Shown here: one piece after another, positions 1 to 3,609 of the stretch
How positions within the stretch are numbered: position 1 is the first letter of the stretch
Layout of the letters: every line of letters begins with the position of its first letter
NCBI GenBank assembly: GCA_910584575.1
Contig: CAJUBG010000106.1
Coordinates: forward strand, 1 to 5,352
DNA from: an uncultured Dorea sp.
Lineage (GTDB): Bacteria > Bacillota > Clostridia > Lachnospirales > Lachnospiraceae
Reading direction: 5' to 3'
Length of the DNA: 5,352 nucleotides
The notes under the pieces: model-generated
Told to the model about the DNA's origin: nothing
Databases searched by the model: none
Seen by the model: only the letters and a program-made list of their open reading frames with translations
Position numbers and translations under genes: made by a program

Positions 1-74
1 GAAGCCCTTGCATAAACATCCAGATCCTTTGCCTTTGTTCTCAAAGTGCATCCCGGATAATAACTGTACTTCAT
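1..74 (-). CDS. HdrB-like heterodisulfide reductase subunit B (CCG-domain protein), N-terminal fragment
   Basis: This is the first 24 codons of a gene that runs off the left edge on the minus strand. The translation begins MKYSYYPGCTL and continues with a basic and acidic helix ending in DVYARA. The YYPGC motif close behind the start is typical of HdrB-type proteins (cysteine-rich CCG domain), where the Cys belongs to the first iron-sulfur or disulfide-handling motif. Such subunits work with HdrC and HdrA-like flavoproteins in cytoplasmic electron transfer or electron bifurcation; bacterial members do not act on the methanogen CoM-CoB disulfide, and their true substrate is usually unknown. 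The start is supported by AAAGGA at 86-91, 11 nt upstream (a little long), and by a good promoter at 123-151. It lies 131 bp downstream of the dehydrogenase gene in the same direction, but with its own promoter. The family call rests on few residues, although the motif is distinctive. Confidence 0.72.
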   Translation of the reverse strand, partial: MKYSYYPGCTLRTKAKDLDVYARA

Positions 75-107
75 AGTTCTCGCTGTCCTTTCTTACTATA
101 TTTTGTC

Positions 108-140
108 GAAACTTCATTATTTATATTAATATGAAGTTTC
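108..140. promoter_or_regulatory. Perfect 10-bp inverted repeat over the hdrB promoter (candidate operator)
   Basis: GAAACTTCAT (108-117) and ATGAAGTTTC (131-140) are perfect reverse complements separated by 13 AT-rich bases that contain the -10 box TAATAT. One arm lies in the promoter spacer and the other around the predicted transcription start. This is the usual geometry of a repressor operator. No run of T follows either arm, so a terminator is less likely. I do not recognise the motif as that of a named regulator. Confidence 0.55.
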
Positions 141-151
141 CTATTCGTCAA
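123..151 (-). promoter_or_regulatory. Sigma-A promoter of the hdrB-like gene
   Basis: Read on the minus strand, the -35 box TTGACG (146-151) is separated by exactly 17 bp from the -10 box TAATAT (123-128). The predicted transcript start is near 115-117, giving a leader of about 40 nt before the start codon at 74. The gene can therefore be transcribed independently of the upstream dehydrogenase gene. Confidence 0.7.
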
Positions 152-152
152 T

Positions 153-199
153 GATTCTGTGGCAGTCACCAGTAATCCCCTGCCTGACTGCATAGAATC
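153..199 (-). terminator. Large hairpin just after the dehydrogenase stop codon
   Basis: GATTCT (153-158) pairs with AGAATC (194-199), and GCAGTCA (162-168) pairs with TGACTGC (185-191). A small internal loop of 3 and 2 bases separates the two stems, and the terminal loop is 16 nt. The hairpin starts 6 bp after the dehydrogenase stop and ends before the -35 box of the next gene. There is no U-tract on the minus strand, so it is not a classical intrinsic terminator. It may be a 3'-end stabilising structure or a factor-assisted stop. Confidence 0.5.
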
Positions 200-205
200 C
201 CTTAA

Positions 206-1153
206 TTACAGTTCAATCTGTGCGATGACAGCTTTTAATGCGTCTGCACTTGCCTTTAGCTTTCCTACCTCCTCCTCGGTAAGCGCCATCGGAATCTTAC
301 CCTGGATACCGTTCGGGCCAACCAAAGCCAGTGTGCTTAAACATACATCCTCGATTCCATATTCTCCGTGCATCATAGAGGATACGGTGGTAACGGACTC
401 GGAGGCGGACATCAGGATGCTGCATAATCTGCAAACGCCTCTGGTAACCGCATAGAAGGTCGCCCCTTTGTTGGCAATAATCTTGCCGCCGGACTTCTGT
501 ACGTAGGTAAGCATTGCATCTTTGTCCAATTCTTTAGCGTCTTTTCCAAGGTGAGGCATCATTGCCACAAAATCGTCTACATTGACGCCTGCAATTCTTG
601 CCGCTGACCATGGGATAAAGGACGTATCTCCATGCTCGCCAAATACATATGCATGAATATTTCTCTGTGCAACTTTAAAATGTTCGGAAAGTCCGCAGCG
701 AAGTCTCGCGGAATCTAAGACAGTTCCGGAACCGATAATCTGATTCTCCGGAATACCTGAAATCTTTGTGAATACATAAGTCATAACATCAACCGGATTG
801 CTTACAATGATATAAAGCGCCTTCGGTGCCGCCTTTACAATCTCCGGTGTGATCTGCTTTAAGATATTAACGTTGGTCTGTGTCAGCTCGATTCTTGTCT
901 GACCTGGCTTACGTGCAATACCGGATGTGATGATTACAATGTCGGAATCCTTCGCATCCTCGTACTCGCCCGCAACGATAGCTACCGGATCTCTGAAACA
1001 GGTGCCCTGCTCAATATCCATGACCTCGCCTTCTACCTTCTCCTTGTTGATGTCGATCAGAACGATCTCAGACGCCATGTCCTCGCCGGACAATGTGTAC
1101 GCAATTGTGGAGCCTACGCTTCCGGCTCCAATGATTGTGACTTTGCAGCTCAT
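206..1153 (-). CDS. ldh: NAD-dependent L-lactate/malate dehydrogenase family protein (LDH clade with Arg at the specificity position)
   Basis: The protein has 315 residues, the normal length for the family. It should be a cytoplasmic tetramer that interconverts a 2-keto acid and an L-2-hydroxy acid using NADH/NAD. Visible features are the Rossmann motif GAGSVG (9-14), Asp34 at the end of strand two (NAD preference), loop Arg87 (family Arg109), Asp147 and Arg150 in LDSAR (family Asp168 and Arg171), catalytic His174 in GEHGD (family His195), and Thr232 in KGAT (family Thr246). Arg152 and His167 match the fructose-bisphosphate effector residues Arg173 and His188 of allosteric LDHs. The oddity is Arg81, where LDHs have Gln102; Arg there is the malate dehydrogenase hallmark, so lactate versus malate use is uncertain. 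The start at 1153 is chosen because AAGGAG (1162-1167) lies 8 nt upstream; an in-frame ATG at 1177 would put that site inside the gene. The gene is monocistronic, with its own promoter and Rex-like sites. Confidence 0.93.
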   Translation of the reverse strand: MSCKVTIIGAGSVGSTIAYTLSGEDMASEIVLIDINKEKVEGEVMDIEQGTCFRDPVAIVAGEYEDAKDSDIVIITSGIARKPGQTRIELTQTNVNILKQITPEIVKAAPKALYIIVSNPVDVMTYVFTKISGIPENQIIGSGTVLDSARLRCGLSEHFKVAQRNIHAYVFGEHGDTSFIPWSAARIAGVNVDDFVAMMPHLGKDAKELDKDAMLTYVQKSGGKIIANKGATFYAVTRGVCRLCSILMSASESVTTVSSMMHGEYGIEDVCLSTLALVGPNGIQGKIPMALTEEEVGKLKASADALKAVIAQIEL

Positions 1154-1191
1154 GTTTTCTTCTCCTTCTCTATGCATTTTCTACTGATTCT

Positions 1192-1227
1192 GGAATACTG
1201 GTTCTCTCTAGCATATGCCAGTACTCC
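1192..1227 (-). other. Stable hairpin in the long leader of the dehydrogenase mRNA
   Basis: On the minus strand GGAGTACTGG (1218-1227) can pair with CCAGTATTCC (1192-1201) through all 10 positions, including one G-U pair, around a 16-nt loop. An overlapping alternative, GCCAG with CTGGC (1217-1231), would exclude it. The hairpin sits in a leader of about 118 nt, and its 3' end is 38 nt before the start codon, leaving the ribosome site free. It is not followed by U residues. A role in mRNA stability or regulation is inference only; it matches no riboswitch that I recognise. Confidence 0.45.
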
Positions 1228-1278
1228 TGGCGTCAGAACATCTGTGTAAATTGTCGTTTCCTGCCGCCTTCTGAAAAC

Positions 1279-1307
1279 ATCATAACACATTGACAATAAA
1301 TTAACAA
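1279..1307 (-). promoter_or_regulatory. Sigma-A promoter of the dehydrogenase gene
   Basis: Read on the minus strand, the -35 box TTGTTA (1302-1307) and -10 box TATGAT (1279-1284) are exactly 17 bp apart. Transcription should start near 1272, giving an unusually long leader of about 118 nt before the start codon at 1153. The -35 box and most of the spacer lie inside a Rex-like palindrome. Confidence 0.7.
1290..1307. promoter_or_regulatory. Rex-like operator overlapping the dehydrogenase -35 box
   Basis: The plus strand reads TTGACAATAAATTAACAA. Against the clostridial Rex consensus TTGTTAANNNNTTAACAA, 12 of 14 defined positions match, with one perfect half-site. Rex is an NADH/NAD-sensing repressor that typically controls lactate dehydrogenase and other fermentation genes. 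Binding here would cover the -35 box and repress until NADH rises. The identification is by motif only; no rex gene is in the window. Confidence 0.62.
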
Positions 1308-1316
1308 GCATTTTGA

Positions 1317-1334
1317 TTGTAGAAATTTTAACAA
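1317..1334. promoter_or_regulatory. Second Rex-like site upstream of the dehydrogenase promoter
   Basis: The plus strand reads TTGTAGAAATTTTAACAA. It also matches 12 of 14 defined positions of TTGTTAANNNNTTAACAA and carries a perfect TTAACAA half-site. Its centre is 27 bp from that of the first site, just upstream of the -35 box. The AT-rich context makes chance matches easier, so it is less sure than the promoter-overlapping site. Confidence 0.45.
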
Positions 1335-1390
1335 TATATTTGCCTTATTTTATCCAATTTGACGAAAAACATATATTCTGGTCGATTGCA

Positions 1391-1438
1391 GAAAGAAAAG
1401 GTGCAAAGCCCTTGGTAACTCAACAGACTTTACACCTT
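1391..1438 (-). terminator. Intrinsic terminator of the 63-residue protein gene
   Basis: On the minus strand AAGGTGTAAAG (1428-1438) pairs with CTTTGCACCTT (1398-1408) over 11 positions with one U-G pair. The loop is 19 nt, and the stem is followed by a T-rich run (TTCTTTC). It begins 6 bp after the stop codon at 1445. Confidence 0.7.
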
Positions 1439-1444
1439 CTTAGA

Positions 1445-1636
1445 CTACTCTTTTATCTTATCAATTTCTTGCAGATTGACACCAGCAATAGTGAGGATCA
1501 CCTTTAATTCCCTGTAACGGTCAAGCATCATTTTATATGTGTCCATATCATCGTTTTCTTTTGCTGATATCATCCAATTTTGTAACCTTGAAAATTCAAC
1601 TACGGAATCTTTTATAATGTCGGATATACTTGGCAT
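1445..1636 (-). CDS. Small uncharacterised protein, 63 residues
   Basis: I do not recognise this protein. It begins MPSISDIIKDSV and is predicted to be cytoplasmic and largely helical. It has no signal peptide, membrane segment or cysteine, and is rich in Asp, Glu, Lys, Met and Ile. A charged middle (KENDDMDTYKMMLDRYRE) is followed by a short hydrophobic stretch (VILTIAG) and a charged tail. The pattern would suit a small helical protein or binding partner, but no function can be assigned. Support that it is a real gene is strong for its size. GAGGTG at 1642-1647 lies 5 nt before the ATG, a near-consensus promoter lies at 1679-1707, and an intrinsic terminator follows the stop. It therefore appears to be an autonomous single-gene unit between the lipoprotein gene and the dehydrogenase gene, all on the same strand. 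Confidence 0.8.
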   Translation of the reverse strand: MPSISDIIKDSVVEFSRLQNWMISAKENDDMDTYKMMLDRYRELKVILTIAGVNLQEIDKIKE

Positions 1637-1678
1637 ATTCTCACCTCACTTTTAAAGCGCCGTTTATTTGATATTTTT

Positions 1679-1707
1679 ATTATATCAATAAGTAAATTTA
1701 GTGTAAA
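1679..1707 (-). promoter_or_regulatory. Sigma-A promoter of the 63-residue protein gene
   Basis: Read on the minus strand, TTTACA (1702-1707) and the consensus -10 box TATAAT (1679-1684) are exactly 17 bp apart. The predicted leader is about 36 nt. The promoter lies just beyond the terminator of the lipoprotein gene, so the small gene is independently expressed. Confidence 0.78.
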
Positions 1708-1729
1708 GCCTTTGTTCAATGTAATCACT

Positions 1730-1768
1730 GAAAAAGCTGCTCATCCAGAATCAACCGGAAAAGCAGCT
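1730..1768 (-). terminator. Intrinsic terminator of the lipoprotein gene
   Basis: On the minus strand AGCTGCT (1762-1768) pairs with AGCAGCT (1735-1741). An inner CCGG/CTGG stem around TTGATT can extend it, and TTTTT (1731-1735) completes the signal. It lies 22 bp after the stop codon at 1790. The two arms with their flanks also form a near-direct repeat of 14 bases (1732-1745 and 1759-1772, one mismatch). Confidence 0.75.
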
Positions 1769-1789
1769 CATCATTCCTTAAAATTACTT

Positions 1790-2140
1790 CTACTCTCTTA
1801 CCTTGTCATCATTGACGCCGTCGTTGTTGTTATCTACATTGTTATTGTCCTTATTCCCATCCAGGGCGTCTCCCACATCGTCCATGCCGTCGCGGACATC
1901 ATCGCCAATCTCATCGGCTATATTGTCGCCGTCATTACGGTCACGGTCCGTACCATCGGTAGCGCCGTTGGTATTTCCGTTGTTGGTGTTGCCATTGTTG
2001 GTATTGTTAGTATTGCCGTCGTCTGCCGCATTGTTGTTAGCTGCATTGTCATCGGCGTTTCCATCGCTGCCGCAGGCAGTCATGCCAAGCATTGCGCCTG
2101 TACACATAAGGATCAGTACCATTTTCTTTAACTGTTTCAT
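1790..2140 (-). CDS. Small Asn/Asp/Gly-rich lipoprotein
   Basis: The protein has 116 residues. Residues 1-22 form a lipoprotein signal peptide: basic MKQLKK, a hydrophobic core, then MTAC with Cys23 as the lipid-attachment site. The lipobox has Met rather than Leu at -3 but is otherwise good. It should be exported and anchored to the outer face of the cytoplasmic membrane. The rest is low complexity: an Asn/Thr/Gly tract with GNTNN-type repeats (42-59), an acidic segment with regularly spaced hydrophobic residues (73-95, a possible amphipathic helix), and an Asn/Asp tail (96-116). There is no recognisable catalytic domain, so function is unknown; a surface spacer or stress-type lipoprotein is possible. 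GGGAG at 2149-2153 lies 8 nt before the ATG, which supports the start. The gene is divergent from the ATPase gene and has its own terminator. Its antisense frames encode long hydrophobic open frames, which are artefacts of the Asn/Asp codons. Confidence 0.87.
   Translation of the reverse strand: MKQLKKMVLILMCTGAMLGMTACGSDGNADDNAANNNAADDGNTNNTNNGNTNNGNTNGATDGTDRDRNDGDNIADEIGDDVRDGMDDVGDALDGNKDNNNVDNNNDGVNDDKVRE
1964..2017 (-). repeat. GNTNN-type repeat tract inside the lipoprotein gene
   Basis: Codons 42-59 read GNTNN TNN GNTNN GNTNG, a short imperfect 15-base periodicity built from AAC, AAT, ACC and GGC codons. Such tracts commonly change length between strains by slippage. Codon variation between units suggests it is not very recent. 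Confidence 0.6.
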
Positions 2141-2179
2141 GTCAAATTCTCCCTTTCATGTATCTTTATCTATAATCAA

Positions 2180-2208
2180 GTAATACTTGTTACCAGTAAT
2201 ATCTGCAA
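2180..2208 (-). promoter_or_regulatory. Possible promoter of the lipoprotein gene
   Basis: Read on the minus strand, TTGCAG (2203-2208) and TATTAC (2180-2185) are 17 bp apart, giving a leader of about 32 nt. Both boxes are imperfect, and another -10-like TATAGA lies a few bases downstream, so the exact promoter is uncertain. Confidence 0.4.
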
Positions 2209-2230
2209 AATAAAAAATAGTATACTGGTA
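2191..2230. promoter_or_regulatory. 8-bp inverted repeat between the divergent lipoprotein and ATPase genes
   Basis: TACCAGTA (2191-2198) and TACTGGTA (2223-2230) are perfect reverse complements separated by 24 AT-rich bases. One arm falls in the putative spacer of the lipoprotein promoter. On the plus strand the second arm is followed by GTTTTTT, so a weak terminator reading is possible, but no plus-strand gene lies upstream of it. A regulator site is inference. Confidence 0.3.
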
Positions 2231-2259
2231 GTTTTTTACAAAATATTCTGACGCCGTCC

Positions 2260-2288
2260 TTGAAAGGGTTCTGTTTATATGCTATGAT
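2260..2288 (+). promoter_or_regulatory. Sigma-A promoter of the AAA-like ATPase gene
   Basis: TTGAAA (2260-2265) and TATGAT (2283-2288) are exactly 17 bp apart, with an extended -10 TG at 2280-2281. The predicted start near 2295 leaves a leader of about 43 nt. An in-frame TTG at 2260 that could be taken as a start codon is part of the -35 box, which argues against it. Confidence 0.75.
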
Positions 2289-2337
2289 TTTCATACCTTA
2301 CAGTGTGCCAAAAATATATGGAAAGGAGTTCGGAAAA

Positions 2338-3588
2338 ATGCAGAAAACATTTAATGTAACGGGTGTGTGCGTCCCGACTAAACACTATATGGTCGATATC
2401 AGCAGACAGCTTTGCCAGATACAGGAATTAGTTAAACAGGGCGCATATTTTACCATAAACAGGGCAAGACAGTACGGCAAGACAACCACATTATATGCTC
2501 TGGCCAAGTTACTGTCAGACGATTACCTGGTGGTAAGCCTGGATTTTCAAGCCTTAGACACAGCGAAATTTGCGGACGGCCATATATTCTCCATAACCTT
2601 CGCACAATATTTTCTTAAACGGCTCTTACAGCAGAATACAGATATAACAAAGGAATTGAATGATACCTTGTCCATATTAAGTTCAGAAATCTCGGAGGAT
2701 AAGAAGGATTTTTCATTATTTGATCTTTTTCAACACATAGCCAAGGTTTGTCAAATGTCTCCAAAACCCATCGTCTTAATGGTTGACGAGGTGGACAGCG
2801 CCTCAGACAACCAGGTATTCCTGGATTTTCTGGCACAGTTAAGGAATTATTATCTGGAACGGGATACCCTCGGTACGCCTGCCTTCCATTCCGTAATCCT
2901 TGCCGGTGTCTGTGACGTTAAAAACATGAAACGAAAACTTCGTCCGGATGAGGCCCACAAAACAAACAGCCCTTGGAATATTGCCACACGCTTCACAGTA
3001 GATATGAGCTTTTCAAAAAATGATATTGCGGGAATGTTAAGGGTATATGAAGCTGAACGGCATACTGGAATGAACCCTGACGACATGGCAGGGCTGATTT
3101 TTGATTACACCTCCGGCTATCCATATCTGGTATCTGCTTTATGTAAACTGATAGACGAAGATGTGAGCCAACTAGAGCGTTTCCGCACAACCTCCCCTTG
3201 GACAAAAGACGGCTTTTTTGAGGCAGAGCGCATACTGCTGTCGGAGAAAAACACACTGTTTGACTCTCTTATTGGAAAACTTGCTGATTATCCTGAATTG
3301 AACACCCTGCTTGAGAATCTGCTGTTCACGGGCTCTGCAATATCCTACAACGGGGATGAACCTGCTTTTGACATTGCCGCCATGTTTGGATTTATCAGAA
3401 ACAACCAGGGAACGGTGGAGATATCCAACCGCATCTTTGAGACACGCCTCTATAATCTGTACCTGTCCGGCGCAAAGCTGCAACGCATGGATATATATAC
3501 GGCATCCCAGAAGGACAAGAGCCAGTTTATTGCAGGCGGACATCAGATTATGGCCGGCAATAAGACAATCATAGAGGCTGTGGTATAA
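2338..3588 (+). CDS. AAA-like ATPase (AAA_35-type), apparently lacking its C-terminal nuclease domain
   Basis: The protein has 416 residues. An AAA-like P-loop ATPase domain fills the N-terminal half. A Walker A-type loop is visible at NRARQYGKTT (41-50), a Walker B at IVLMVDE (145-151), and family-typical segments at ILAGVCDVKN (187-196), SPWNIATRF (211-219) and SGYPYLVSALCKL (259-271). Homologues from clostridia that I recall continue past the LYNLYLS and DKSQFI segment (371-398) into a PD-(D/E)XK-type nuclease domain of roughly 110 residues and end in a GdKxxVEAVV-like tail. Here GGHQIM (401-405 region) runs straight into AGNKTIIEAVV, so the nuclease domain seems removed in frame while the tail is kept. 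ATP hydrolysis is likely retained; the cellular role of the family is not established. ATG at 2338 is chosen because AAAGGAG (2322-2328) lies 9 nt upstream and the promoter excludes the TTG at 2260. It is transcribed alone and faces the FBPase gene. Confidence 0.85.
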   Translation: MQKTFNVTGVCVPTKHYMVDISRQLCQIQELVKQGAYFTINRARQYGKTTTLYALAKLLSDDYLVVSLDFQALDTAKFADGHIFSITFAQYFLKRLLQQNTDITKELNDTLSILSSEISEDKKDFSLFDLFQHIAKVCQMSPKPIVLMVDEVDSASDNQVFLDFLAQLRNYYLERDTLGTPAFHSVILAGVCDVKNMKRKLRPDEAHKTNSPWNIATRFTVDMSFSKNDIAGMLRVYEAERHTGMNPDDMAGLIFDYTSGYPYLVSALCKLIDEDVSQLERFRTTSPWTKDGFFEAERILLSEKNTLFDSLIGKLADYPELNTLLENLLFTGSAISYNGDEPAFDIAAMFGFIRNNQGTVEISNRIFETRLYNLYLSGAKLQRMDIYTASQKDKSQFIAGGHQIMAGNKTIIEAVV

Positions 3589-3602
3589 CTTCCACAGCCT
3601 CT
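3573..3602. terminator. Bidirectional hairpin between the convergent ATPase and FBPase genes
   Basis: AGAGGCTGTGG (3573-3583) and CCACAGCCTCT (3592-3602) are perfect 11-bp arms around an 8-base loop. The left arm encodes the last residues of the ATPase, and the stop codon TAA (3586-3588) lies in the loop. T-rich but interrupted sequence follows in both directions. It starts 8 bp past the FBPase stop, so it can serve both genes. Confidence 0.72.
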
Positions 3603-3609
3603 GACTTTA

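Noticed and set aside
159..455. Plus-strand 98-residue open frame overlapping the dehydrogenase 3' end
   Set aside because: It lies in the post-dehydrogenase hairpin and antisense to conserved coding sequence; no ribosome site or family resemblance.
1154..1177. Upstream ATG giving an 8-residue longer dehydrogenase
   Set aside because: The extension encodes the ribosome site AAGGAG that serves the ATG at 1153, and the family begins just before the Rossmann motif.
1401..1717. Near-repeat of GTGYAAAGCC at 1401-1410 and 1701-1710, suggesting a duplicated element flanking the small gene
   Set aside because: Similarity stops after about 17 bases with mismatches. One copy is a terminator arm and the other includes a -35 box; chance is more likely than flanking repeats of a mobile element.
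1732..1772. 14-base near-direct repeat (one mismatch) near the lipoprotein terminator
   Set aside because: It follows from the near-palindromic AGCTGCT/AGCAGCT arms plus a shared CATC flank; the terminator explains it.
1712..2183. Two long plus-strand open frames rich in Ile/Val/Ala or Ser/Leu that look like membrane proteins
   Set aside because: They are antisense to the lipoprotein gene. Asn and Asp codons read backwards give Val and Ile codons, which creates false hydrophobic frames. The minus-strand frame has a signal peptide, ribosome site and terminator.
168..2200. ACCAGTAAT occurring at 168-176 and 2192-2200
   Set aside because: Nine bases shared twice in 5 kb with no common context; treated as chance.
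2260..2337. TTG-initiated 26-residue N-terminal extension of the ATPase
   Set aside because: The TTG is part of the -35 box and the segment includes the -10 box; the ATG at 2338 has a proper AAAGGAG site and matches the family start.
2615..3256. Several minus-strand open frames within the ATPase gene
   Set aside because: They are shadows with no ribosome sites, recognisable motifs or promoters.
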